A stretch of DNA of 64,000 nucleotides from Treponema bryantii (lineage in GTDB: Bacteria; Spirochaetota; Spirochaetia; Treponematales; Treponemataceae), in the NCBI RefSeq assembly GCF_036492245.1, contig NZ_AP025286.1:1302001-1366000 (forward strand). The letters run 5' to 3'. This document shows, in pieces, positions 8,137 to 16,676 of the stretch (the stretch's first letter is position 1; each line of letters opens with the position of its first letter). The position numbers and the translations under genes are program-made. Below the pieces are notes generated by a model, which made no database searches, was not told the DNA's origin, and was given only the letters and a program-made list of their open reading frames with translations.

Positions 8137-8847
8137 ATGAAAAAACAACCCAAACTTTCAAGTCTCATAGACAAAGCATGTTTCGATTATAATCTCATTG
8201 AAAAGGGCGACCGCATTCTTATTGGTGCCAGCGGTGGGAAGGATTCTACTGCACTCATTGAATATTTTGCGAACAGGGCTAAGAGACCGGAGTGTGGGTT
8301 TGAGTATAAGGCGTTGTTTATAAAAAGTGATTTTGCTCCGGAATTTCCTGAGGGTATTATGGCGAAGTTCCGCGAGTGGAATGTTCCTTTTGAATCAATA
8401 AATGTAAATGTACTTGAGCGCGTAAAGCCCGGCCAGAAAATGAGCTGCTGGTGGTGTTCTACTCAGAGGCGCTCCGAGCTTTTGAGTTATGCACTGGATA
8501 ATGATTATAACAAGATTGCTCTCGGCCACCACATGGATGATATTCTTGAAACTCTTTTAATGAATATGCTTAATAAAGGTGAGCTTGCTGCTATGCCGCC
8601 GCGGCTTAAGTATGATAAGTTTCCGGTGAGTGTTGTGCGGCCTCTTTGTTATGTAAGTGAAGAACGGTTGATTGAACACGCAAAGGAAGAGGGCTATGCA
8701 GGTTTTACCTGTACCTGTAATTATCAGGATAATTCAGACCGTAAGGAAGCTCGCCGCAAACTCGAAGAACTAACCGAAGGCTCTCAGTCAAAAAAAGAGC
8801 GGCTGTTTGCGTCGTTGCGCAATATCCAGCCGCTGTATTTACCGTAA
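8137..8847 (+). CDS. ttcA: TtcA-family tRNA 2-thiocytidine synthetase-like protein
   Basis: The 236-residue protein carries the PP-loop SGGKDS (residues 32-37) that activates tRNA with ATP, the family cysteine pair CWWC (104-107) before STQRR, and a late Cys-rich CTC segment. TtcA proteins use an iron-sulfur cluster to thiolate C32 of some tRNAs; this homologue is shorter than the E. coli enzyme, so target position is uncertain. ATG 8137 is preferred to ATG 8122, which overlaps the -10 hexamer. The stop is followed three bases later by the palindromic repeat at 8850. Confidence 0.82.
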   Translation: MKKQPKLSSLIDKACFDYNLIEKGDRILIGASGGKDSTALIEYFANRAKRPECGFEYKALFIKSDFAPEFPEGIMAKFREWNVPFESINVNVLERVKPGQKMSCWWCSTQRRSELLSYALDNDYNKIALGHHMDDILETLLMNMLNKGELAAMPPRLKYDKFPVSVVRPLCYVSEERLIEHAKEEGYAGFTCTCNYQDNSDRKEARRKLEELTEGSQSKKERLFASLRNIQPLYLP

Positions 8848-8849
8848 TA

Positions 8850-8920
8850 GATTGCTTCGCCTGCGGCTCGCAATGACAGCACTTTTCGTCATTGCGAGGA
8901 GCGTAGCGACGTGGCAATCC
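8850..8920. repeat. Palindromic intergenic repeat (TCATTGCGAG type)
   Basis: GATTGC...TCGCAATGAC (8850-8877) faces GTCATTGCGA...GCAATCC (8888-8920) across a 10-base loop. The GTCATTGCGAGGAGCG core belongs to a dispersed palindromic repeat seen in many unrelated bacteria and often mis-annotated as short proteins. It lies between convergent ttcA and pncB and may also act as a terminator. Confidence 0.85.
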
Positions 8921-8921
8921 A

Positions 8922-10367
8922 TTAGCGGATATTCTTCTCAATGAAATCCTTTTTCAATTCCATCAATTTCTCTGTGAGAGAAACCTTGTAAATATGAGGA
9001 TTCAGGATTCTCTTGTATGACTCGTCGAAAGCTTCGAGCTGGCTCTGCATTGTTGTGCGGCTGATCTTAAGCTGTTCGCTGTCTGGAAGACGTGGAGTTA
9101 CGCGCTGGCCATTTTCGAGACGCTTTTTCAAAAGTGGTTCAACCTTTGCCGCCTTACATGTGAACTGGCGATAATCTACCATAGGGTGGTAGTAGCGGTA
9201 CTCTTTTCCTGCTTCGATTGTTTCATCTTCAAGAGAAAGAATATCTGCAAGAGCCATTCCGTTTTCATCATAAAGACGGTAAACATTCTTAATACCAGGG
9301 TTAGTTGTCTTTGCAGGATTATCAGAGAACTTCATTGCTGGAACCATTTCTCCTGTTGCCTTGTCGTTACGTGCAGCAAGTTTATAAACACCAGTGAAAG
9401 AAGATTCATTTCCACCAGTAACCATATGAGTTCCAACACCCCAGCTGTTGATTGGAGCACCACCAGCAACGAGTGTAGTAATGATTTCTTCTGTAAGTTC
9501 ATTTGAAACGCTGATTTTTGCCTGTGGGTAACCTGCACGGTCGAGTTCTTTACGAACTTCACGTGTGAGGTATGAAATATCACCTGAATCAAGGCGAACA
9601 CCAAAGTTATAGCCTTTTTCTACAAGTTCACCACCAGCGATGATTGCGTTCTTAATACCAGATTTCAAAGTATCATAAGTATCAATAAGGAATACAGAAT
9701 TAGTCGGATAGATTTTAGCATATTCGCGGAATGCTTCAAGCTCCGAACCGTGTGACATAATCCATGAGTGAGCCATAGTTCCCATTACAGGAATACCGTA
9801 TTCTTTTCCGGCAAGTGTGTTAGAAGTTCCTGCGGCACCACCAATGTAAGAAGCACGGGTAGCACTCATGCCACCATCAGGTCCCTGTGCACGGCGAAGA
9901 CCGAATTCCATAATCGGTGCTTTCTTAGAAGCAAGCCAGATGCGGGCTGTTTTTGTAGCAATAAGACTCTGGAAGTTTACGTGATTCAAAACAAGAGCTT
10001 CGAGAATCTGTGCTTCAATAAGATTTGCATGAATGCGAACAAGTGGTTCCTGAGGGAAAATTACAGTTCCTTCATCCATTGTATAAAGGTCACCTGTGAA
10101 CTTGAAATCCTTAAGATAATCAAGGAAGCCCTGTTCAAAAATCTTCTGTTCTGCAAGATACTTAATATCATCTTCGCTGAAACGGAAGTTTGTGATAATA
10201 TCCATAAGGGTTTCGTTTCCGGCAAGAATTGAGAAACCGCCGTTAAAAGGATTTCTACGGAAGAACATGTCAAAAACAACTTTTTGATTCATGTTCTCCT
10301 TCCAATAGCCCTGAGCCATTGTCAGTTCATAAAAATCTGTAAAAAGTGCGCTGGTAATATTATTCAT
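8922..10367 (-). CDS. pncB: Nicotinate phosphoribosyltransferase
   Basis: It converts nicotinate and PRPP to nicotinate mononucleotide, the salvage entry to NAD. The 481-residue protein has the opening FTDFYELTMAQGY, the active-site region GLRRAQGPDGG, and the NAPRTase stretches GTMAHSW and FLIDTYDT. An in-frame ATG at 10373 lies directly against the ribosome site AAGGA; the ATG at 10367 has proper six-base spacing and is preferred. Length suits the family. Confidence 0.94.
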   Translation of the reverse strand: MNNITSALFTDFYELTMAQGYWKENMNQKVVFDMFFRRNPFNGGFSILAGNETLMDIITNFRFSEDDIKYLAEQKIFEQGFLDYLKDFKFTGDLYTMDEGTVIFPQEPLVRIHANLIEAQILEALVLNHVNFQSLIATKTARIWLASKKAPIMEFGLRRAQGPDGGMSATRASYIGGAAGTSNTLAGKEYGIPVMGTMAHSWIMSHGSELEAFREYAKIYPTNSVFLIDTYDTLKSGIKNAIIAGGELVEKGYNFGVRLDSGDISYLTREVRKELDRAGYPQAKISVSNELTEEIITTLVAGGAPINSWGVGTHMVTGGNESSFTGVYKLAARNDKATGEMVPAMKFSDNPAKTTNPGIKNVYRLYDENGMALADILSLEDETIEAGKEYRYYHPMVDYRQFTCKAAKVEPLLKKRLENGQRVTPRLPDSEQLKISRTTMQSQLEAFDESYKRILNPHIYKVSLTEKLMELKKDFIEKNIR

Positions 10368-10420
10368 AATCATTCCTTATTATATTTTTCATTCCGAAAC
10401 AAGTTCATCATGTTATTTAC

Positions 10421-11284
10421 TTAAATAAAATCAGAGACAGAAATCTCTTCAGCTTTTTTTATCATATCTGCATCCGGATTATGCGGCCGCTTGTTATAAA
10501 GATAAGTATAACGGGCTCCAATATATCCGCTGACAAATCTGCTCATAAAAGCTGTTATGCGCCACTTAAAAAGCAACATAGAAATTCGTTTATTCTTAAA
10601 TGCTCTTTTAAGACACTGTGCAACTACCTTCTTTGGTGGAATGCCGCCTTTTACTTCCGGACGAGCTCCATTAGAGGCCACGTTTGCAAATTCAGTACTT
10701 ACAGAACCAGGGCATAAAGCACAAACCTTAATTCCTTTGTCATGCAATTCTGCAGCAAGCGCAACAGAAAAGTTCAAAACGTATGCTTTTGTTGCTCCGT
10801 AAACAGCAAAATTACCAAGAGGTAAAAAGGCTGCAAGGGAAGCTGTATTTATAATTACAGAATCTTTCTTCAGATAGGGAAGTGCTACACCACAGATACC
10901 TGTTACAGTTGTACAGTTCAGTTCAATCATATCCATCTGGCGATTGATTGAAGTTTCTGCAAAAGGTCCGTAAGTACCAAAACCAGCATTGTTGATAAGA
11001 AGCCCAATTTCAATTCCACTTTCAACTTTGCGAAGTTTTTCATCTTCACTTTCAAGAAGTTTTTTGAAACGTTCAACACCTTCTTTGCCTGCAACGTCCA
11101 GAACTACTGGATGGACTGTAGTAAAATTCTTTGTAGCATTCAGATTGTCAGCAAGCGTTCGGAGTTTGTCTTCACGGCGTGCGATAATCCAGATTTCGTC
11201 ATAATCATAATTTGCACAAACCTGACGGGTGAATTCTTCGCCTAAACCGGAACTAGCGCCTGTAATTACTGCAATACGTTTCAT
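10421..11284 (-). CDS. Short-chain dehydrogenase/reductase, classical SDR
   Basis: The 287-residue protein has the NAD(P)-binding TGASSGLG near the N-terminus, NNAG at about residue 100, and the catalytic YGATK. An arginine shortly after the glycine motif (IIARRED) suggests NADPH preference. Substrate is unknown; the nearest well-known group is the DltE/YqjQ-like SDRs. The start codon is eight bases from a TATAAT with a 17-bp spaced TTGTAA and no ribosome site, so the mRNA may be leaderless. Confidence 0.88.
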   Translation of the reverse strand: MKRIAVITGASSGLGEEFTRQVCANYDYDEIWIIARREDKLRTLADNLNATKNFTTVHPVVLDVAGKEGVERFKKLLESEDEKLRKVESGIEIGLLINNAGFGTYGPFAETSINRQMDMIELNCTTVTGICGVALPYLKKDSVIINTASLAAFLPLGNFAVYGATKAYVLNFSVALAAELHDKGIKVCALCPGSVSTEFANVASNGARPEVKGGIPPKKVVAQCLKRAFKNKRISMLLFKWRITAFMSRFVSGYIGARYTYLYNKRPHNPDADMIKKAEEISVSDFI

Positions 11285-11292
11285 ATATTTCT

Positions 11293-11321
11293 ATTATATA
11301 AAATAACAATAGATTTTACAA
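11293..11321 (-). promoter_or_regulatory. Promoter of the SDR gene, predicted leaderless
   Basis: On the minus strand, TTGTAA (11321-11316) and TATAAT (11298-11293) are 17 bp apart. Eight bases separate the -10 from ATG 11284. Confidence 0.55.
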
Positions 11322-11375
11322 ATGCTCTACTTTTTTTTCTGTAATCCCTGAATTCCATAAATACACAGTAATTGA

Positions 11376-11381
11376 TATAAT
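11376..11381 (+). promoter_or_regulatory. -10 hexamer seven bases before the GH3 lipoprotein start
   Basis: TATAAT, then seven bases, then ATG 11389. The -35 match is weak (TTCCAT, 17 bp upstream). No Shine-Dalgarno is present. It is divergent from the SDR promoter. Confidence 0.45.
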
Positions 11382-11388
11382 AGAATAT

Positions 11389-12585
11389 ATGAAACATACT
11401 TGGTGGGTTGTTATATTATTAACTCTTCTTACATCCTGTACAGATAAACAGACAAAAAAGGAGCTTCGAACTCATCAGGCTGCGGCGCTTACTCAGACTT
11501 ATACAAATCAGATAAAAAAGGAACGCGAGGCATCAATTGAAAGATATATTGCAGCTATGCCGCTGGAGCAGAAAATTGCCCAGATGTTCATTGAAAATCT
11601 TGAAGGTTGTACAAGTTTCCGTTCGTATGAAACTGTTGATGCAATGACCGGAAATGGTGATAAGACTCCTCTTGTTGCGGGTGGTTATCTTTTCTTTTCA
11701 TATAATATTGTTCCAGATCGTAAGCAGATGCAGGATTATATAAAATCAATTCGTGAATATTGTGATTCTTACGGAATTATTCAGCCTTATCTGAGTGTTG
11801 ATCAGGAAGGTGGATGGGTTACTCGTCTTAAGAAACTGAATCCAAAACTTCCATCTAATGAACAGGTAGCTGCTGCTTATGATGTTGCCGGAACTTATGG
11901 TTTGTATTCGGAGCAGGCGGCCGGTATGAAAGATCTCGGTTTTGATATGAATCTTGCGCCTGTGGTAGAAGTGTGTACTGACGATAATGCGGAGTTTCTG
12001 GACGGCCGCAGCTTCGGTGACCTTAATAAAGTTATCCGTTATGGAACTGCGTGTATTAATGCCTACGAAAATAATGGAATTGCAACTGTAATAAAGCATT
12101 TCCCGGGAAATACAAATACAGACCCTCATACAGGACTTCCAGAAATTACTCTTTCAAAAGATGATTTAATGAAAAGCATTGAATCCTTCCGCGAGCTTGT
12201 AAAACTTAATCCTGCAGTTGTTCTTATGTCACATGCCCGAACCTCAGCTATCGATCCTGGTGTTCCAGCCTGTCTTTCTAAAGTGTGGGTAACAGATATT
12301 CTGCGTAATGAGTTTGGATATAATGGTTTAATTTTTTCTGATGATATTTTTATGGGTGCTTTGGCAGACAATGGTTATCCGCCTGAGGTTGCTGCTGTTC
12401 GTGCCGTAGAAGCTGGTGTCGATTGTATTATGACTTCGGAAAAGCGTTTTGGACGTGCAGGTGCTGTACTTTATAAAAAAGCAAAAGAAGATTATGATTT
12501 TGAAAAGAAAATTGATGCTGCAGTTTTACGAATCATTAAATATAAACTTGAGGCAGGTTTAATAGATGAAGCAGAAATCCGCTAA
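11389..12585 (+). CDS. GH3 (NagZ-like) beta-N-acetylhexosaminidase lipoprotein
   Basis: The 398-residue product begins with a lipoprotein signal ending LLTSC-TDK, so it is probably membrane-tethered outside the cytoplasm. GH3 motifs follow: KHFPGN and the TDPH segment (about 236-246), resembling the NagZ His/Asp dyad loop, and the nucleophile region FSDDIFMGAL with Asp near 318. NagZ enzymes remove N-acetylglucosamine from peptidoglycan fragments. The usual FPGH histidine is Asn here. The start overlaps a leaderless-type promoter. The stop overlaps the next gene by 20 bp. Confidence 0.85.
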   Translation: MKHTWWVVILLTLLTSCTDKQTKKELRTHQAAALTQTYTNQIKKEREASIERYIAAMPLEQKIAQMFIENLEGCTSFRSYETVDAMTGNGDKTPLVAGGYLFFSYNIVPDRKQMQDYIKSIREYCDSYGIIQPYLSVDQEGGWVTRLKKLNPKLPSNEQVAAAYDVAGTYGLYSEQAAGMKDLGFDMNLAPVVEVCTDDNAEFLDGRSFGDLNKVIRYGTACINAYENNGIATVIKHFPGNTNTDPHTGLPEITLSKDDLMKSIESFRELVKLNPAVVLMSHARTSAIDPGVPACLSKVWVTDILRNEFGYNGLIFSDDIFMGALADNGYPPEVAAVRAVEAGVDCIMTSEKRFGRAGAVLYKKAKEDYDFEKKIDAAVLRIIKYKLEAGLIDEAEIR

Positions 12586-13429
12586 AAATAAGCTTTCTGG
12601 TGAAGCCGGATTCGAAGAATATTATGCCGGCCTTTATGGTGAACGCTGGCAGGCAATAAAGGAATCTTTCGCAGGAGAGGGAAGTGCTGTAGAGTATCAT
12701 GTAACTGGGGCTGAAAAGTCTTATTTCCTTGACAGTGCTTCTGTACTTGCTGCCTTGTGTCTTCCGCTGGATGGTGCAACTGATATTCTTGATTTGTGTG
12801 CAGCCCCTGGTGGAAAAACTTTAGTACTTGCTTCAAGAATGCCAGCAGATGCAAAACTTTCTTCAAATGAACGTTCTCCTGAACGTAAGCATCGTCTCTC
12901 TGTTGTTGTAGAAACCTGTCTTCCGACTTCTATTTCTGAGCGTGTAAAAACTTCCTGTAGTGATGGAGCTACCTGGTGTACAAGACAGAGCGAATGTTTT
13001 GACCGAATTCTTCTTGATGCTCCGTGTTCTTCTGAACGTCATGTAATTGCTGATCCAAAATATCTTAATTCCTGGTCACCATCCCGAATAAAAACTGTTA
13101 CAACAGAACAATGGTCTTTACTTTCTTCTGCCTATCGTCTGCTAAGTCCGGAAGGAATTCTTTTATATTCAACCTGTGCACTGTGTCCTGAAGAAAATGA
13201 CGGTATGATAGAACGGCTTTATAAAAAGTTTAATAAGGAAGGTGATGCTTTTTCTCTTATGTTACCTGCACCCGATCTTTCTGAGATTTCAGATTTTGCT
13301 AAAATAACTCTTCCTGGTTTTGAACAGACTAAATATGGCTATATGATTATGCCTGATAAACAGAATGGTGCAGGTCCGATTTATTTTTCAATCATCAAAA
13401 AAAATAAATCCTGTGCTAAAAGTCTGTGA
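12566..13429 (+). CDS. RsmB/NOL1-type RNA m5C methyltransferase
   Basis: The 287-residue protein has SAM-binding DLCAAPGGKT, the catalytic LLDAPCS segment, and the second cysteine in YSTCAL-CPEEN, the two-cysteine set of RNA cytosine-5 methyltransferases. It lacks the NusB-like N-terminus of RsmB, and its target RNA (16S or tRNA) cannot be told. Its ATG overlaps the end of the GH3 gene in another frame, so it is likely translationally coupled to it. Confidence 0.88.
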   Translation: MKQKSAKNKLSGEAGFEEYYAGLYGERWQAIKESFAGEGSAVEYHVTGAEKSYFLDSASVLAALCLPLDGATDILDLCAAPGGKTLVLASRMPADAKLSSNERSPERKHRLSVVVETCLPTSISERVKTSCSDGATWCTRQSECFDRILLDAPCSSERHVIADPKYLNSWSPSRIKTVTTEQWSLLSSAYRLLSPEGILLYSTCALCPEENDGMIERLYKKFNKEGDAFSLMLPAPDLSEISDFAKITLPGFEQTKYGYMIMPDKQNGAGPIYFSIIKKNKSCAKSL

Positions 13430-13459
13430 AAAATCTTATTAATTCTACAATATAAAGCC

Positions 13460-13487
13460 TTGATTTTTTTGTAATATCCTTCATAAT
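13460..13487 (+). promoter_or_regulatory. Promoter of the GAF/HD-GYP gene, predicted leaderless
   Basis: TTGATT (13460-13465), 16 bp, CATAAT (13482-13487), then seven bases to ATG 13495, without a ribosome site. Confidence 0.5.
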
Positions 13488-13494
13488 AGATTGT

Positions 13495-14742
13495 ATGGCT
13501 GAGAAGAAACATGAAGACAGATTGCAGCGCATTATAGAAATTGAGCGCGAACTAGGAGAAATTCAGGACGTTGATGTTCTTCTTGAACGTATACTTACTG
13601 AGACAAGAAAAATTGTAAATGCTGATGCCGGATCAATTTATGTTGTTGAAGGCGACAAACTTAAAATTAAATGTGGACATAATGATACTTTCTTAAAGGA
13701 GCTTGCTCCTGGAGAAAAACTTCCTTATACAAGTTTTTCATTTCCAATCAACGAAAAACAGATTTGTGGTTATGTAGCTCTTTCTGGTAAGCCATTAAAC
13801 ATTAAAGACTGTTATAGAATCTCAGAATCTAAGCCATATAAGTTCAATAAAAATACAGATATTACAACTGATTACCGTACAAAATCAATGTATACCATTC
13901 CTCTCAAGATGGCTAACGGTAATCTTCTTGGTATTCTTCAGATTATCAATGCCAAAGATGAAAACGGAAAGATTATTGCATTTGATCAGGATGCAGAAAT
14001 GCTTATTGCACACTTTGCATCAAGTGCAGTTCAGGCTTTACAGCATGCTTATCTTACTGCAAATATGGTAAAGCGAATGCTTAAGATGGCAGAGTTCCGT
14101 GATCCAAAAGAAACATATCCTCATATTGAACGTGTTTCTTCTTATTCTCTTGAAATCTATGACCGCTGGGCATTCAATCATAATATTCCTGAAGCAGAAA
14201 TTCACCGATACCGCGATAACCTTAAGATTGCAGCCAAGTTCCATGATGTCGGAAAGGTTGGTATTTCTGATGTAATTCTTAAAAAAGCTTTCCCTCGTTT
14301 TACAGATGAAGAGCGAAATATTATGAAGGGACATACCTGTATTGGAGCTCAGCTTTTTGAACCACCAGAGTCACTTCTTGATATAATGTCACAGGAAGTA
14401 GCTCTTCATCATCATGACCGCTGGGATGGTGGTGCTTCTGGTTATCCGGGAAGAATTTCGTTAAGTGATTTTTCTGTTAAGGATGGAATCGTTCCAATTA
14501 CAGAGCCTTTGAGTGGAAAAGATATTCCGCTTTCTGCTCGAATTGTTGCAGTTGCAGATGTATTTGATGCTTTGAGTCACAAAAGATGTTATAAGGAAGC
14601 TTGGACAATTGAAGATGCGTTCACAGAGATTATGAATAACTCTGGAACTCAGTTCGATCCTGAAGTTGTTCTTGCCTTTATGCAGGTAAAAGACCGAATC
14701 TGTTCTATTCAGATGGCTTTCCCTGACGAGCCTGAAGATTAA
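13495..14742 (+). CDS. GAF-HD-GYP domain protein (probable c-di-GMP phosphodiesterase)
   Basis: The 415-residue protein has an N-terminal GAF sensor domain (about 15-185) and an HD-GYP domain with FHDVGK (H250-D251), a histidine-rich HHHDRWDGG (305-313) and GYP just after. These are the metal-binding residues of phosphodiesterases that degrade cyclic di-GMP to GMP. Two extra residues sit between WDG and SGYP. No membrane segment is seen, so a cytoplasmic sensor is likely. Its 3' end overlaps the convergent DUF188 gene, and its terminator lies inside that gene. Confidence 0.88.
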   Translation: MAEKKHEDRLQRIIEIERELGEIQDVDVLLERILTETRKIVNADAGSIYVVEGDKLKIKCGHNDTFLKELAPGEKLPYTSFSFPINEKQICGYVALSGKPLNIKDCYRISESKPYKFNKNTDITTDYRTKSMYTIPLKMANGNLLGILQIINAKDENGKIIAFDQDAEMLIAHFASSAVQALQHAYLTANMVKRMLKMAEFRDPKETYPHIERVSSYSLEIYDRWAFNHNIPEAEIHRYRDNLKIAAKFHDVGKVGISDVILKKAFPRFTDEERNIMKGHTCIGAQLFEPPESLLDIMSQEVALHHHDRWDGGASGYPGRISLSDFSVKDGIVPITEPLSGKDIPLSARIVAVADVFDALSHKRCYKEAWTIEDAFTEIMNNSGTQFDPEVVLAFMQVKDRICSIQMAFPDEPED

Positions 14743-15208
14743 TCAGTTTGTGTATAACCTTATCAAAAGAGTTCGCGAATGCCGCGAACTTTTTTTTGTC
14801 ATAGCCTTCATGGTAATGTTTTACCAGACCGATTTCTGCAAGCTGCTTATCAAAATCACTAACTGAAAGGCGCTCTTTTATCATTTCACGGGTAAACTCT
14901 GTACCTCTGTCATTTATTGTACAGATTCCGCATTCAACTAAACGGTTTGCAAAAACAATGTCTCTGGTAATTACGAGATCGCCAGATTTACAGTTTTCAA
15001 AAATATAATTATCAGCGGCGTCTTTCCCACTGTTACAAACTGCCATTTCATAAGTACCGGCCGCAGCATCACAGCAAATTTTTTTATTTGCTGCAAAAAC
15101 AACACGTAGATCGAGTTTGTTTCCCATTTTTACAGTGTGATTTCTAACGAGAGAAGGGCAGGAATCTGCATCTACCCAGATAGTGATTTTATTTTCAGGA
15201 TTATCCAA
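14705..15208 (-). CDS. YaiI/YqxD family (DUF188) protein
   Basis: The 167-residue protein begins with WVDADSCP, the DUF188 signature, and shows a PIN-like arrangement of acidic residues (GDLVITRDI, then NDRGTEFT). The biochemical role is not established. The start is TTG 15206-15208, two bases after the zapA stop, suggesting coupling as the last gene of the infC operon. Its last 38 bp overlap the convergent HD-GYP gene. Confidence 0.82.
   Translation of the reverse strand: MDNPENKITIWVDADSCPSLVRNHTVKMGNKLDLRVVFAANKKICCDAAAGTYEMAVCNSGKDAADNYIFENCKSGDLVITRDIVFANRLVECGICTINDRGTEFTREMIKERLSVSDFDKQLAEIGLVKHYHEGYDKKKFAAFANSFDKVIHKLINLQARQGKPSE
14771..14797 (+). terminator. Rho-independent terminator embedded in a convergent gene
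   Basis: GTTCGCG, a five-base loop, CGCGAAC and T8 form an ideal plus-strand terminator for the HD-GYP gene. It lies within the coding region of the DUF188 gene on the other strand. Confidence 0.85.
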
Positions 15209-15210
15209 TG

Positions 15211-15525
15211 CTAGAGTACCTTGTCGATTTTATCAATCATATTCTGTGTACGGCGTTCAATTTCAAGAGTGTCCATGTCGTTTTCAACAGGAACATATTC
15301 ACCGTTTTCCATTGCAACTTTTGCCTGCTTTTCTTTGTAAAGCTCATCGCAAATCATAATGCCCGAAAGAATTGCAGTTTGAAGAGGATTTTTGATTGAA
15401 TCGATTTTATTTACGTCGTCTGTGATTCTTTTGTAGTAGCCTAAAAGCTTTTCGAGATATTCGTTATCTTCATTTGCCTGGATTGTAAAAGAAGTTCCAA
15501 GCATTTCAATCTTTAATTTTCCCAT
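15211..15525 (-). CDS. zapA: Cell division protein ZapA
   Basis: The 104-residue protein has the ZapA pattern: a short beta strand (KIEMLGTSFTI), a basic and acidic helix, NPLQTAILSGIMICDEL, and a C-terminal coiled coil. ZapA binds FtsZ and promotes protofilament bundling. Its ATG follows the stop of the upstream coiled-coil gene directly (TAAATG). It is cotranscribed with infC-rpmI-rplT by arrangement. Confidence 0.82.
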   Translation of the reverse strand: MGKLKIEMLGTSFTIQANEDNEYLEKLLGYYKRITDDVNKIDSIKNPLQTAILSGIMICDELYKEKQAKVAMENGEYVPVENDMDTLEIERRTQNMIDKIDKVL

Positions 15526-16080
15526 TTAGAAAATATCAAAGCCTAAGCCGTCGTGATTGTCATCTTCCGGAGTTTCGATTTCTTCTTCACTCTCGAAAGT
15601 TTCTTCTACAAAATTCTGAGTAAGTGCTTGTTCTGGGGTTGATTCCGGCATAACTGGTGCTTCATTAGACTGTGGTACAGTTTCCATTGTACTGAAGCTT
15701 GGTGTGCTCTGAACAGTAGCATCTGCCGGTTTTTGTGTTTCTGCCTGTGGGGCAGGGGTAGTCTGTACAACTGGTTTTGGTTCAACCGGAGTCTGTACAG
15801 CAGGTTTAGCAGCCTGACCACCCTGATTCATCTGAGTTGCAGTTTTTAAAACTGTGTTCTCAATTGAATTAAGACGGTCAAGCGCCTTTTTGATTCCATT
15901 CTCGATCTGGCTCTGATCTGATTCAAAAGAAGAAAGCTGCTCCGACTTCGCAGAAAGCGCATTTGTGAGCTCGGTACATTTATTGCGCAGAGCATCGTTT
16001 TCTGCCTGTAGCTGTTGGATTTTTGCAACAGCACTTTCAACCTTTTGTTCAAGAAGATAAACCTGATCGAGTGAAATCAT
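15526..16080 (-). CDS. Coiled-coil protein next to zapA (ZapB-like candidate)
   Basis: The 184-residue protein has a strongly predicted coiled coil (about 5-90, rich in Leu, Gln, Glu and Lys heptads). A Pro/Gln/Thr-rich linker (about 95-150) and an acidic tail ending DDNHDGLGFDIF follow. The short hydrophobic acidic tail resembles tails that bind partner proteins. Its position directly before zapA, with the stop abutting the zapA start, suggests a ZapA/FtsZ-associated role. That is inference from context; no catalytic domain is present. Confidence 0.7.
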   Translation of the reverse strand: MISLDQVYLLEQKVESAVAKIQQLQAENDALRNKCTELTNALSAKSEQLSSFESDQSQIENGIKKALDRLNSIENTVLKTATQMNQGGQAAKPAVQTPVEPKPVVQTTPAPQAETQKPADATVQSTPSFSTMETVPQSNEAPVMPESTPEQALTQNFVEETFESEEEIETPEDDNHDGLGFDIF

Positions 16081-16092
16081 TTACAAACTTCC

Positions 16093-16452
16093 TTAAGCCT
16101 GTACAGCTTTCTTAGCTGCTTCAACAACAGCCTTGAATGCAACTGGGTCTTCAATAGCCATGTTAGAGAGAGCCTTGCGGTTCAATTTAATTCCGGCCTT
16201 GTTAACTCCGTTGATGAACTGTGAGTATGTCATTCCTTCTTCACGAACAGCAGCGTTAATACGTGCAATCCAGAGAGTGCGGAATTCATGTTTTCTGTCG
16301 CGGCGGTCAACATATGCGTGACCGAGTGCTTTTGTTACAGCGTCTTTAGCTGGTTTGTAGTTTGATTTTCTGTCGCCACGGAAACCCTTAGCAAGCTTGA
16401 GGATCTTTACACGGCGATTCTTTCTCTTTGTTCCGTCTATTGCTCTTGACAT
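16093..16452 (-). CDS. rplT: Large subunit ribosomal protein L20
   Basis: The 119-residue basic protein matches L20 ([18 protein letters not shown] near the N-terminus, then [12 protein letters not shown]). It binds 23S rRNA early in assembly and in many bacteria represses its own operon by binding the mRNA leader. It sits third in the infC-rpmI-rplT order seen across bacteria. Twelve bases separate it from the coiled-coil gene, with no terminator visible. Confidence 0.97.
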   Translation of the reverse strand: MSRAIDGTKRKNRRVKILKLAKGFRGDRKSNYKPAKDAVTKALGHAYVDRRDRKHEFRTLWIARINAAVREEGMTYSQFINGVNKAGIKLNRKALSNMAIEDPVAFKAVVEAAKKAVQA

Positions 16453-16464
16453 CTTAAACTCCTA

Positions 16465-16665
16465 TTAACCGTAAGGAAGCATCTGCTTTCTGATTTTCTT
16501 TGCATCTGCTTCTGCTACATAACCTGCAGCGCGAAGATTTCTCTTTCTCTTAGGAGAACGTTTTGTCAAAATATGACGAAGGTTCTGCTTCTTGTGCTTA
16601 ACTTTGCCAGATCCAGTAAGAGAGTATCTCTTTGCTGCTGACTTCTTTGTCTTCATCTTAGGCAT
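16465..16665 (-). CDS. rpmI: Large subunit ribosomal protein L35
   Basis: The 66-residue, lysine- and arginine-rich protein begins [13 protein letters not shown] and contains the L35 phrases TGSGKVKHK and [12 protein letters not shown]. It lies between infC and rplT with short gaps and is certainly part of their operon. Confidence 0.97.
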   Translation of the reverse strand: MPKMKTKKSAAKRYSLTGSGKVKHKKQNLRHILTKRSPKRKRNLRAAGYVAEADAKKIRKQMLPYG

Positions 16666-16676
16666 TTCTAAACCCC

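Noticed and set aside
8705-8941. 78-codon minus-strand frame with CHCEPQAKQS
   Set aside because: Translation of the TCATTGCGAG palindromic repeat and antisense of ttcA, a well-known false protein.
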